Positions 1 through 6,296 of a stretch of DNA of 6,296 nucleotides are shown here, one piece after another. Position 1 is the stretch's first letter; each line of letters begins with the position of its first letter. This DNA is from Porphyromonadaceae bacterium (GTDB lineage: Bacteria > Bacteroidota > Bacteroidia > Bacteroidales > UBA11471). Below the pieces are notes generated by a model, which was given only the letters and a program-made list of their open reading frames with translations, did not search any database and was not told where the DNA came from. The DNA lies in the NCBI GenBank assembly GCA_021199145.1, contig JAJQIP010000150.1:1-6296 (forward strand), in the 5' to 3' direction. The position numbers and the translations under genes are program-made.

Positions 1-2562
1 CTCCCGCACTTCGACCGTGGCGGTAATCTCCTCCTTGATTTCGGGGGAGAGCATTCCTTCCATGGCGGCCTTTACCTCCTCGATGGCGTTGTATATAATC
101 GAGTAGAGACGGATATCGACCCCCTCTTTTTCAGCCAGTTTGCGGGCGGCCATGGAGGGACGAACCTGGAAGGCGACGATAATGGCGTTGGAGGCGGCGG
201 CCAGGGCGACATCCGATTCCGAAACCTGTCCTACAGCTTTGTGCAGCACATTCACCTGAATCTCCTCCGTAGAGAGTTTGATGAGGGAGTCGCTCAGGGC
301 CTCTACAGAACCGTCGACATCTCCTTTGACGATAATGTTCAATTCCTGGAAGTTACCGATGGCGATACGGCGTCCTATATCATCGAGGGTGAGCAACTTA
401 TGGGTACGTAACCCCTGTTCCCGTTGCAGCTGTTCCCGTTTGTTGGCTATTTCCCGAGCCTCCTGTTCGCTCTCCATCACTTTGAACTGGTCTCCGGCTG
501 TCGGTGCGCCGTTCAGTCCGAGAATCAACACTGGCGTGGAGGGACCCGCCTCCTTGATGCGCAGGTTACGTTCGTTGTACATCGCTTTGACCCGTCCGAA
601 TTGCGATCCGGCCAATACAATATCTCCGGCGTGCAGCGTACCGTTTTCGACCAATACCGTAGCCACGTATCCCCGTCCTTTGTCGAGGGCCGATTCGATG
701 ATGGAACCTGTGGCCCGACGGTTGGGATTGGCCTTGAGGTCGAGTATATCGGCTTCGAGCAGGACTTTCTCCATCAGCTCTTTCACCCCTGTTCCCTTTT
801 TGGCGGAGATGTCCTGCGATTGGTATTTCCCGCCCCAGTCCTCGACGAGGTAATTCATGTTGGCCAACGCCTCCTTAATCTTGTCAGGATTGGCGTTGGG
901 CTTATCTATTTTGTTGATGGCAAAGACAATGGGCACCCCTGCGGCCGAGGCATGGTTGATGGCCTCAACGGTCTGTGGCATCACATTGTCGTCGGCGGCT
1001 ACGATGATGATGGCGATATCGGTCACTTTGGCCCCCCGAGCACGCATGGCGGTGAAGGCTTCATGCCCCGGCGTATCGAGGAAGGTGATGCGCCGTCCGT
1101 CTTCGAGAATCACATTGTAGGCTCCGATGTGTTGGGTAATGCCTCCCGCTTCACCGGCAATCACATTGGTATTGCGGATATAGTCCAACAGCGAGGTTTT
1201 ACCGTGGTCGACATGTCCCATCACCGTCACGATAGGCGGACGGGCGACGAGGTCCTCTTCTCGGTCGGCTTCTTCATGGGTCGCTTCGTGAACTTCGGCA
1301 CTCACATATTCCGTCTGGAATCCGAACTCTTCGGCCACGATGTTTATCGTTTCGGCATCGAGACGTTGGTTAATCGATACCATGATGCCGAGGCTCATGC
1401 AGGTGGCGATGACATTGTTGACCGGCACATTCATGAGGCTGGCCAGGTCGTTGGCGGTCACAAATTCGGTGAGTTTCAGAATCCGGCTCTCCTGTATCTC
1501 CCGTTCCGCCGCTTCATGGGCTTTGGTGGAGAAGGCTTCCCGTTTCTCTTTTCTCCATTTGGCGCTCTTTTTCTGTCCTTTGGAGGTGAGACGGGCCAGC
1601 GTCTCTTTAATCTGTTTCTGTACGTCTTCGTCGTTGACTTCAGTCTTGACAGGTCTCTTCAATTTCGAAGGAGCCGTTTTGTTGTTCCGGTCGCTACTGT
1701 AAGTCGAACTGATATTGTGTTCGATATCAATTCGTTGCTCTTTTTTGATGCGTTTCCGTTTTCTCCGCTCTCCCTCATTTTCCGTTGTTCCGGAGTGCGG
1801 TGCCGAAGTCGCCACCGGATGTTTGGCGTCGATATGTTTCTCCTTGGCCTCCCGCTCTTTGCGTTTCTCCTCTTTGCTCTTCTTCTTGGGGCGGGTCTGT
1901 TGGTTGATGGCCGACAGGTCGATTTTCCCGACCACATTGACCCCCGGTGTCTTGGCCGTATTCAGTTTGAAGATGGTCTCACTCGGTTGCGCCTGGGGAG
2001 CCTCCGGCTCTGCGGGAACAGGCTTTTCCTCCTCCTTCGCTTCTTTTTTCGGCTCTTCCGAAGGGGTGGTCTCTACAACCTTTTCAGGAGTGGCAGGTGT
2101 CTCTTTTTCGGGCTTTTCTTCCGGGGCCTTCTCCTCTTTGGGGGAGACAGGTTGCGAAGCGGGAGGCTCAGGGACGGATATTGGGGTGCTCTCTTTCTCT
2201 TCCGCCGCTTTTTTCTCCTCTATGGGCTTTTTCTTCCACTCGTTGAGGTCGATTTTCCCCACCGTTTTGATGTGGGGTCTCAACGAATCGTCGATAACGG
2301 TCTCAATCTCATGGGAGGCGTGACTGTTGCTCTCTTCCTGGGCTAACTTCTTCTCTTTCTGTCGTTCTTGGCTGAAACGTTCCGACTCGATTTTCAGATT
2401 TTTGTCGGTGCTGAATTCCTTGACAAGCAACTCATATTGCTCGTCGGTAATCTTGGTATTGGGATTCTGCTCTATTTCATAGCCCTTTTTCCGCAGGAAG
2501 GAAACAACCGTTTGTATGCCTACGTTTAAATCCCTGGTTATTTTGTTTAATCTTATCGACAT
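1..2562 (-). CDS. infB: Translation initiation factor IF-2 (3' end cut off by window edge)
   Basis: IF2 is the cytoplasmic GTPase that places fMet-tRNA on the 30S subunit and promotes 50S joining. The window holds 854 codons with no in-frame stop, read by hand. ATG at 2562 is the only plausible start because an in-frame TAA lies two codons upstream. Residues 1-50 form an IF2 N-terminal helical domain (begins MSIRLNKITRDLNVGIQTVV). Residues about 60-345 are a K/E/P-rich low-complexity linker, and a second IF2_N-like domain starts near 361. The G domain has GHVDHGKT (449-456), DTPGH (496-500), NKID (550-553) and SAK (586-588), all intact. Domain II begins near 615 and domain III spans about 730-835 (VKGDVDGS at 749-756). 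Domain IV has only just begun, so from family knowledge roughly 90 residues are missing. It is the last visible gene of the rimP-nusA-infB operon. The long linker is usual for Bacteroidetes. Confidence 0.97.
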   Translation of the reverse strand, partial: MSIRLNKITRDLNVGIQTVVSFLRKKGYEIEQNPNTKITDEQYELLVKEFSTDKNLKIESERFSQERQKEKKLAQEESNSHASHEIETVIDDSLRPHIKTVGKIDLNEWKKKPIEEKKAAEEKESTPISVPEPPASQPVSPKEEKAPEEKPEKETPATPEKVVETTPSEEPKKEAKEEEKPVPAEPEAPQAQPSETIFKLNTAKTPGVNVVGKIDLSAINQQTRPKKKSKEEKRKEREAKEKHIDAKHPVATSAPHSGTTENEGERRKRKRIKKEQRIDIEHNISSTYSSDRNNKTAPSKLKRPVKTEVNDEDVQKQIKETLARLTSKGQKKSAKWRKEKREAFSTKAHEAAEREIQESRILKLTEFVTANDLASLMNVPVNNVIATCMSLGIMVSINQRLDAETINIVAEEFGFQTEYVSAEVHEATHEEADREEDLVARPPIVTVMGHVDHGKTSLLDYIRNTNVIAGEAGGITQHIGAYNVILEDGRRITFLDTPGHEAFTAMRARGAKVTDIAIIIVAADDNVMPQTVEAINHASAAGVPIVFAINKIDKPNANPDKIKEALANMNYLVEDWGGKYQSQDISAKKGTGVKELMEKVLLEADILDLKANPNRRATGSIIESALDKGRGYVATVLVENGTLHAGDIVLAGSQFGRVKAMYNERNLRIKEAGPSTPVLILGLNGAPTAGDQFKVMESEQEAREIANKREQLQREQGLRTHKLLTLDDIGRRIAIGNFQELNIIVKGDVDGSVEALSDSLIKLSTEEIQVNVLHKAVGQVSESDVALAAASNAIIVAFQVRPSMAARKLAEKEGVDIRLYSIIYNAIEEVKAAMEGMLSPEIKEEITATVEVRE
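1918..2259 (-). repeat. Two copies of a VGKIDL-coding motif in the infB linker
   Basis: Within the IF2 linker the motif VGKIDL occurs at residues 101-106 (HIKTVGKIDLNEW) and again at 211-216 (GVNVVGKIDLSAI). The underlying DNA shares an identical 12-bp core, GTCGATTTTCCC on the plus strand, at 2248-2259 and 1918-1929. Coordinates here span both copies. Conserved islands in an otherwise low-complexity linker suggest a short functional peptide or an old internal duplication. Confidence 0.7.
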
Positions 2563-2648
2563 AGATTACGTTTTATCGTTAGAAATGTAGTTCTCCGCCC
2601 CTATGCTTTCGTCACCTGAAGAGAGAAGGCTCGGCCTTTTCGCTTCCG
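2563..2648 (-). other. nusA-infB intercistronic spacer
   Basis: The 86-bp spacer within the operon has no ORF and no promoter matching the Bacteroidetes consensus; a TACATTTC near 2589-2582 lacks a partner -33 box. It contains a small inverted repeat, AAGGC-TCG-GCCTT (2626-2638), with no T tract on the minus strand, so termination is unlikely. The bases just before the infB ATG are A/T-rich, without a Shine-Dalgarno site. Confidence 0.5.
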
Positions 2649-3917
2649 TTACGCTTCGTTGTCGTCGTCTTCAAATTCCGCTTTCAATATCCGTATGACT
2701 TCATCGACGGTATCCTCTTCCAGGTCGGCACTTTCGATAAGTTCTTCCCGGCTCTTGGCCAAGACGCTCTTCGCTGTGGTGCAACCAATCCCTTTCAACG
2801 TCTCGATAATCCATTCGTCGATTTCGTCCTTGAATTCATCCAGGTAGATATCCTCTTCTTCGGTCTCGTCAATATCCCGATATACATCAATGGTATAGCC
2901 GGTGAGCATACTGGCCAGCTTTATGTTGAGTCCGCCTTTGCCGATGGCCAGAGAAACCTCTTCGGGTTTGAGGAACACTTCGGCTTTTTTGGCCTCCTCG
3001 TCGAGACGTATCGAAGAGATTTTGGCCGGGTTCAACGCCCGTTGGATAAAGAGGGAGGTGTTGGTCGTGTAGTTGATGACATCGATATTCTCGTTCTGTA
3101 GTTCCCGTACGATTCCATGGATACGTGACCCTTTCACCCCGACACAGGCACCGACCGGATCGACCCGTTCGTCGTACGACTCTACGGCGATTTTGGCCCG
3201 TTCCCCTGGGATGCGGGCCACTTTCTGTATGGTAATCAGTCCGTCGTGTATCTCCGGCACCTCCAGTTCGAAGAGACGGCGCAGGAAATCCTCCGAGGTC
3301 CGTGAAACGATAATCTTGGGGTTGTTGTTCTTGTTCTCTACCTGCAGAATGGCGGCCCGTACAGTCTCCCCCTTGTGGTAGAAGTCACCCGGAATCTGTT
3401 CGGTCTTGGGGAGAATCATCTCGTTGTTGTCGTCGTCGATGAGCAACATCTCCTTTTTCCAGATTTGGTAGACTTCGGCGCTGATGAGTTGCCCTATTCT
3501 GTCTTTATATTGGTTGTAGATGGCGTCTTTCTGCAGTTCCAGAATCTTTGAGGAGAGGGTCTGGCGCAGGTTCAATATGGCTCGGCGTCCGAATTTCTCG
3601 AAGAACACCTCATCGGTCACCTCCTCGCCTATTTCGTACTCCTCATCGATTTTCTTCGCTTCCGACAAAGTGATTTGCAGGTTGGGGTCTTCCAATTTGT
3701 CATCCTCCACCACCTTGCGGTTTCGCCATATCTCAAAATCTCCCTTGTCGGGATTGATGATGATATCGAAATTCTCATCCGTACCGAACATTTTTGCTAA
3801 TACGTTGCGGAAAGACTCTTCCAACACGCTGATCATGGTGGTACGGTCGATGTTTTTCAACTCGTTGAACTCGGTGAAAGTATCGACCATGCTGATAGTT
3901 TCCTCTTTCTTGGCCAT
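2649..3917 (-). CDS. nusA: Transcription termination/antitermination factor NusA
   Basis: NusA binds RNA polymerase and nascent RNA, and controls pausing, intrinsic termination and antitermination. The 422-residue protein shows the family order: an RNAP-binding N-terminal domain (1-130), an S1 RNA-binding domain (about 137-205), KH1 with DPVGACVGVKGSRI (253-266), and KH2 with the GKGG loop (326-329) in SLAIGKGGLNIKLASMLTG. A helix-hairpin-helix-like segment (LKGIGCTTAKSVL, 374-386) leads to an acidic tail ending EFEDDDNEA. It is shorter than the E. coli protein because it lacks the duplicated acidic repeats; only one C-terminal repeat-like unit is present. Such short forms are common outside gamma-proteobacteria, so this is probably not a truncation. 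The ATG is 2 nt past the rimP stop and is preceded by an A-rich stretch instead of a Shine-Dalgarno site, as expected in Bacteroidetes. The tight spacing implies co-transcription and perhaps translational coupling with rimP. Confidence 0.98.
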   Translation of the reverse strand: MAKKEETISMVDTFTEFNELKNIDRTTMISVLEESFRNVLAKMFGTDENFDIIINPDKGDFEIWRNRKVVEDDKLEDPNLQITLSEAKKIDEEYEIGEEVTDEVFFEKFGRRAILNLRQTLSSKILELQKDAIYNQYKDRIGQLISAEVYQIWKKEMLLIDDDNNEMILPKTEQIPGDFYHKGETVRAAILQVENKNNNPKIIVSRTSEDFLRRLFELEVPEIHDGLITIQKVARIPGERAKIAVESYDERVDPVGACVGVKGSRIHGIVRELQNENIDVINYTTNTSLFIQRALNPAKISSIRLDEEAKKAEVFLKPEEVSLAIGKGGLNIKLASMLTGYTIDVYRDIDETEEEDIYLDEFKDEIDEWIIETLKGIGCTTAKSVLAKSREELIESADLEEDTVDEVIRILKAEFEDDDNEA

Positions 3918-3919
3918 TT

Positions 3920-4387
3920 TTATTTGAATCTGATTAAATATTTTGTGTATTTTATTTCGCTGTAGAGGAAGTTGCGCTCCTCTTCGATAGCTGTTTTCCG
4001 TTTGCTCCCTTCCGCCTTTACCATTCGGGTAAGGGCGAGGGTGAATCCCTTCTCGTCGGCCGCTTTCAGTGTTCCGGTGAGCTTCTCCCCTTTACGGGTG
4101 AGAACCTCGACTTCGTGGCCGATGTTTTTCTCGTATTGGCGGACCACCTTGAAGGGGGAGGTGAGGCCTGCCGAACCGACTTCCAGGTCATAGTCTTCGA
4201 CATCTCGGTCGAGACGGCTCTCAATGAAGCGGTGCAGTGCCGTGCATTGGTCGATATCCACCCCCTTGTCGTTGTCGACTTCGACAACGATGTGGTTATC
4301 AGCCGATAGGGTAATCTCCACTACAAACAGATCCGTCCCCGCTATGCCGGCCTGTACAATCTCTTCTAAGGTCTGTTGACTAATCAT
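3920..4387 (-). CDS. rimP: Ribosome maturation factor RimP
   Basis: RimP assists late assembly of the 30S subunit in the cytoplasm. The 155-residue product has the two-domain build of the family. The N-terminal alpha/beta domain (about 1-75) includes VVEVDNDKGVDIDQCTALHRFIE and ends in the family segment EVGSAGLTSPFK (69-80), matching the usual EVSSPGLxRPL pattern. An SH3/Sm-like C-terminal barrel follows (about 82-155; GHEVEVLTRKGEKLTGTLKAAD). The length is normal. It is the first gene of the rimP-nusA-infB operon, an order conserved across bacteria that independently supports the call. ATG at 4387 is the first start after a strong promoter, leaving a leader of about 70 nt that contains a stable hairpin, which may regulate the operon. 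There is no clear Shine-Dalgarno sequence. Confidence 0.96.
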   Translation of the reverse strand: MISQQTLEEIVQAGIAGTDLFVVEITLSADNHIVVEVDNDKGVDIDQCTALHRFIESRLDRDVEDYDLEVGSAGLTSPFKVVRQYEKNIGHEVEVLTRKGEKLTGTLKAADEKGFTLALTRMVKAEGSKRKTAIEEERNFLYSEIKYTKYLIRFK

Positions 4388-4410
4388 ATCTCTCGGTCAG
4401 GGAAGGCTTT

Positions 4411-4443
4411 AGAATAAAACGAGGGGACAACCCTTGCCCCCTC
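4411..4443 (-). terminator. Leader hairpin plus T-rich tract upstream of rimP (possible attenuator)
   Basis: On the minus strand, GAGGGGGCAA (4443-4434) pairs with TTGTCCCCTC (4430-4421) around a GGG triloop. This is a 10-bp stem with one G-U pair and is mostly GC at its base. It is followed at once by GTTTTATTCT (4420-4411). That is the form of an intrinsic terminator, although the T run is interrupted. Because it lies downstream of the predicted rimP promoter and about 33 nt before the rimP ATG, it would sit in the 5' leader, consistent with transcription attenuation of the operon. It could instead be a stabilising leader structure, or the terminator of read-through from the nadK unit. Confidence 0.55.
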
Positions 4444-4462
4444 TCTCAATCCATCCGCGGTG

Positions 4463-4494
4463 CAAATATAGGCATTCCCGCTTGGGTGGGCAAA
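4463..4494 (-). promoter_or_regulatory. Bacteroidetes-type sigma-ABfr promoter for rimP-nusA-infB
   Basis: On the minus strand, TTTG at 4494-4491 is followed after a 20-nt spacer by TATATTTG at 4470-4463. This fits the known Bacteroides primary sigma consensus (-33 TTTG, -7 TAnnTTTG, about 19-20 nt apart) at every fixed position. The predicted transcription start is near 4456-4460, which gives a leader of about 70 nt before the rimP ATG. The placement ahead of an operon head and the perfect consensus make this the best-supported regulatory site in the window. The start position itself is an estimate. Confidence 0.8.
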
Positions 4495-4495
4495 C

Positions 4496-4526
4496 GGCTT
4501 CTCCGTATAATCGCCTGGGAGAAGCC
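4496..4526. repeat. Perfect 9-bp inverted repeat beside the rimP -33 box
   Basis: GGCTTCTCC (4496-4504) and GGAGAAGCC (4518-4526) are perfect inverted copies separated by 13 bp, so the half-site centres are 22 bp apart, about two helical turns. The repeat ends one base upstream of the TTTG -33 element of the rimP promoter, at roughly -38 to -69 from the predicted start. It may be an operator for a dimeric activator or repressor. It may also be an RNA hairpin ending the nadK-metallohydrolase transcript, but on that strand it is followed by GTTTGCC, which is a poor T tract. On the plus strand the T-rich run starts about 14 nt later and there is no plus-strand gene to end. Confidence 0.5.
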
Positions 4527-4562
4527 ATTTCTTGGGAGATTTAATTTTTTTTAACTTTTATT

Positions 4563-5270
4563 TCAATAAGGAGTGGGAAACGGGAAGTTTTTTAACTCTT
4601 TTCGCCAAAGCTGTTCCTTCCCCTTACAGTAGCTGTTGCAGATTTCGTGGAAGTGGCGGCCGTGGTTCATCTCTTTGAGATGCGAGAGTTCGTGCAGGAT
4701 AATGTAGTCGATGAGCCGTTCGGGAAGATACATGAGGCGGTAGGAGAGGCTGATGTGTCGGTCGCTGTGGCAGGCTCCCAGCCGTCGATGGCCGTAGGTA
4801 ATCTTCAGTCCGTTGTAGCGGCTGCCTGTCTCCTTCGCCCAATACTCCACCCGTTGGGGCAGGTAGCTCTCGGCGGCCGCTCTCAAGTGAGGTTGGATGT
4901 GGCGGGCGATAGCCCGCTGCAGGGTCGGGTCGTTGTAATTTTCGCACCGAGGCAAGGCGATGTGCAGGGTTCCGTTTTCCATATGACTCTCTATCCGGCT
5001 CCCTTCCCCTTCCGTAAGGAGGAGAATGAAGAGGCGAGTGTAGACGATGTCCCCGGGTTGCAGAAACCGGCTCTCCGCCCGTTGGAAAAGTCGCCGCAGA
5101 GCCTCCCGTTTCTCCTCTATGCTCTCCTGCACGTTGCTAGGCTTTGTCCGAGGCGGATGGGTGATGAAGAGTTGCCCCTGCCGTACCCGGAAGATGAGAT
5201 GCCGTGCCCGAGGGTGCTCTCGCAACGTAATCCGACCAAATTCTCGGTCCGTCAGAAAAGTCTGTTTCAT
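4563..5270 (-). CDS. YgjP/DUF45-family predicted zinc metallohydrolase
   Basis: The 235-residue protein belongs to the YgjP-like (DUF45, M48/WLM-fold) zincin family. The C-terminal part carries HELSH (193-197) and, five residues on, His203 in NHGRHF, giving the HExxH-x5-H zinc-binding pattern with Glu194 as the likely catalytic base. The segment before it, GLKITYGHRRLGACHSDRHI (154-173), matches the family block usually written RWGSC, but here reads RRLGAC. No signal peptide or membrane segment is evident, so it is probably cytoplasmic. The substrate is unknown: members are annotated as peptidases or metal-dependent hydrolases on fold alone. I chose ATG 5270 because the frame continues upstream only by overlapping nadK, giving an Arg/Ser-rich sequence unlike the family. 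It starts 37 nt after the nadK stop and is probably co-transcribed with it; no promoter is visible in the gap. Confidence 0.9.
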   Translation of the reverse strand: MKQTFLTDREFGRITLREHPRARHLIFRVRQGQLFITHPPRTKPSNVQESIEEKREALRRLFQRAESRFLQPGDIVYTRLFILLLTEGEGSRIESHMENGTLHIALPRCENYNDPTLQRAIARHIQPHLRAAAESYLPQRVEYWAKETGSRYNGLKITYGHRRLGACHSDRHISLSYRLMYLPERLIDYIILHELSHLKEMNHGRHFHEICNSYCKGKEQLWRKELKNFPFPTPY

Positions 5271-5307
5271 GGGAAAGGGTGGAAATTCCGAAAGGAGTCC
5301 CTGACTG

Positions 5308-6177
5308 TTAAACGGGAGTCCGGGGGTCGGCCCCCCACAAGAGTTTCTTGCGCAGGGTGTCGAAGAAGAGGTGGTGATTCCGCTTGATGATACGAGTGGT
5401 GAAAGGCGCTTTGCGCAGGATAATCTCTTCCCCCGTATTCTTCTCCTCCGACCGTCCGTCAAGGCTGACCAAGAAGTGGCGGTTGCGGCTCTCGACCATG
5501 AGCTTTATCTCGGCATTGTCGCCGATGACCAGTGGGCGGACGTTCAGGCTATGGGGTGCGACGGGGGTGATGACGAAGTTGGCGGCCTGGGGGTCGACAA
5601 TGGGTCCGCCTACACTGAGCGAGTAGCCGGTCGAACCTGTAGGGGTGGCCACCATCAATCCGTCGGCCTGATAGGTGTTCAGATAGTTGCCGTTGACATA
5701 GGCGTGGATGGTAATCATCGCCGAGGTGTCGAGTTTCAGTACGGCAATCTCGTTCAACGCATAGGGCCAGCCGGTGTGGTATCCTTCGGAGATGTGCAGG
5801 AGCGACCGCTCTTCGATGTGGTAGCGTCCCTCCAGAATTTCGGAGAGCACCTCATCCGTCTCTCGGCACCGCACGTCGGCCAGGAAACCCATCCGGCCTA
5901 AGTTTATCCCTAAAATGGGGATGCCTCGGTTGCCGATGTGTTCGGCGGTATGCAGGAAAGAGCCGTCCCCGCCCAGACTCAGGACCAGATCCGCCGAGAA
6001 ACCCTCTCCGGTGAAAATCTCCCCTTTCGGTAGGGGAATGCCCGCCTCTTGCAATCCTTGACAGAAAGAGTGGTCCAGGAGGAGTTCAAAGGGGCGCTGT
6101 TGCATGGCGGCAAACACGGTTGAAATCTCTTCCTTTTTGCCCGATAGGTACCGTTTCCCGAAGATGGCGATTTTCAT
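5308..6177 (-). CDS. nadK: ATP-dependent NAD kinase
   Basis: This enzyme phosphorylates NAD+ to NADP+, the only known route to NADP in most bacteria, and acts in the cytosol. The 289-residue length is normal. The N-terminal domain has the hallmark GGDGS (69-73) with the conserved Asp71, then GIPILGINLGRMGFLADV (85-102). The NE motif is at 142-143 (ALNEIAVLK). The C-terminal beta domain carries ADGLMVATPTGSTGYSLS (171-188) followed by GGPIVDP (190-196). All expected catalytic and NAD-binding motifs are intact. ATG 6177 opens directly on the family start MKIAIFGKRY. It is followed after 37 nt by the metallohydrolase gene. Upstream is an AT-rich region with only a weak promoter candidate. The last codons contain a GC-only hairpin (5322-5335), probably from codon composition. 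Confidence 0.98.
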   Translation of the reverse strand: MKIAIFGKRYLSGKKEEISTVFAAMQQRPFELLLDHSFCQGLQEAGIPLPKGEIFTGEGFSADLVLSLGGDGSFLHTAEHIGNRGIPILGINLGRMGFLADVRCRETDEVLSEILEGRYHIEERSLLHISEGYHTGWPYALNEIAVLKLDTSAMITIHAYVNGNYLNTYQADGLMVATPTGSTGYSLSVGGPIVDPQAANFVITPVAPHSLNVRPLVIGDNAEIKLMVESRNRHFLVSLDGRSEEKNTGEEIILRKAPFTTRIIKRNHHLFFDTLRKKLLWGADPRTPV

Positions 6178-6296
6178 AAGTTGACAGAGCGAGGGTGAAA
6201 GTGAGTCGTGGATGTTAATTTATCGAAACCGGTGGGCAAAAAATGGCCTTATTTGTGTAAAAGGACAAAAAAAAATAAATTTTTGGGTTAAATAAA
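6178..6296 (-). promoter_or_regulatory. AT-rich upstream region of nadK with weak promoter candidate
   Basis: This 119-bp stretch to the window edge holds no ORF I can support. On the minus strand a TTTG at 6269-6266 is followed after about 21 nt by ATTTTTTG (6244-6237). That matches only the TTTG half of the Bacteroidetes -7 element, so the promoter call is tentative. The outermost 40 bp are A/T runs, typical of intergenic DNA. The next gene, and whether it is divergent, lies outside the window. Confidence 0.3.

Larger units (their letters stand above)
4388..4562 (-). promoter_or_regulatory. Regulatory gap between the metallohydrolase gene and rimP
   Basis: This 175-bp gap has no credible gene. 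Read on the minus strand it contains, in order: an A-rich stretch just after the upstream stop codon (4540-4562), a perfect 9-bp inverted repeat (4496-4526), a consensus Bacteroidetes promoter (4463-4494), and an untranslated leader with a 10-bp hairpin followed by a T-rich run (4411-4443). These parts are listed separately. Together they separate the nadK unit from the rimP-nusA-infB unit. Confidence 0.7.

Noticed and set aside
424..2346. A 640-codon plus-strand open frame opposite infB
   Set aside because: It lies in exact codon register with the complement of infB, whose GTPase motifs are unmistakable. The antisense frame stays open because infB codons avoid TTA, CTA and TCA. Its translation is Phe/Leu/Arg-rich with no recognisable domain.
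2582..2589. TACATTTC as an internal infB promoter -7 box
   Set aside because: It misses the final G of TAnnTTTG and has no TTTG at the required distance upstream.
2623..2641. Inverted repeat between nusA and infB as a terminator
   Set aside because: The core stem is only 5 bp, and on the minus strand it is followed by a mixed pyrimidine stretch rather than a T run. Ending transcription here would also cut infB from its operon.
4647..5387. A 246-codon plus-strand open frame opposite the metallohydrolase gene
   Set aside because: It is antisense to a gene with intact zinc-binding motifs, shows no domain, and has no promoter or start context.
5271..5462. N-terminal extension of the metallohydrolase to an ATG at 5462
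   Set aside because: The extra 64 residues overlap the nadK 3' end in another frame, are Arg/Ser-rich and unlike the family. ATG 5270 gives normal spacing and length.
5371..5901. A 176-codon plus-strand open frame opposite nadK
   Set aside because: It is the antisense shadow of the conserved NAD kinase core and has no recognisable motif.
1..6296. Mobile element, CRISPR array, tRNA or defence system
   Set aside because: No spaced repeats, transposase or integrase motifs, terminal inverted repeats or tRNA-like cloverleaf were seen; nearly all the DNA is accounted for by five housekeeping-type genes.

Overview
The window reads as a conserved housekeeping stretch of a Bacteroidetes chromosome, most likely order Bacteroidales. 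Three things point there: the protein sequences (IF2 N-terminus, NusA, RimP); A-rich, Shine-Dalgarno-free upstream regions, most clearly before nusA; and a textbook Bacteroidetes promoter (TTTG, 20 nt, TATATTTG) in front of rimP. Base composition looks moderately GC-rich, roughly mid-50s percent by eye, which is high for Bacteroides but seen in some relatives; I do not assign a genus.

All five genes lie on the minus strand, so transcription runs from the right end to the left. From right to left: an AT-rich upstream region (6178-6296); nadK, NAD kinase (6177-5308); a YgjP/DUF45-type predicted zinc metallohydrolase (5270-4563); a 175-bp regulatory gap (4388-4562); rimP (4387-3920); nusA (3917-2649); and infB (2562 to the left edge, missing its 3' end). 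The infB frame was read by hand from 2562 to base 1 and is open throughout.

The genes form two probable units. nadK and the ygjP-like gene are 37 nt apart and probably co-transcribed. rimP-nusA-infB is the widely conserved translation/transcription operon: RimP matures the 30S subunit, NusA modulates pausing, termination and antitermination, and IF2 delivers initiator tRNA. rimP and nusA are only 2 nt apart; nusA and infB are separated by 86 nt.

I see no mobile element, CRISPR array, tRNA, rRNA or phage gene, and no undescribed multi-gene system. The most interesting DNA is the gap before rimP. It holds a perfect 9-bp inverted repeat abutting the -33 box, the consensus promoter, and a 10-bp leader hairpin followed by a T-rich run. 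That layout suggests an activator or operator site, or a terminator for the upstream unit, plus possible attenuation of the nusA operon. Smaller points are a diverged motif in the metallohydrolase and a duplicated VGKIDL motif in the IF2 linker.
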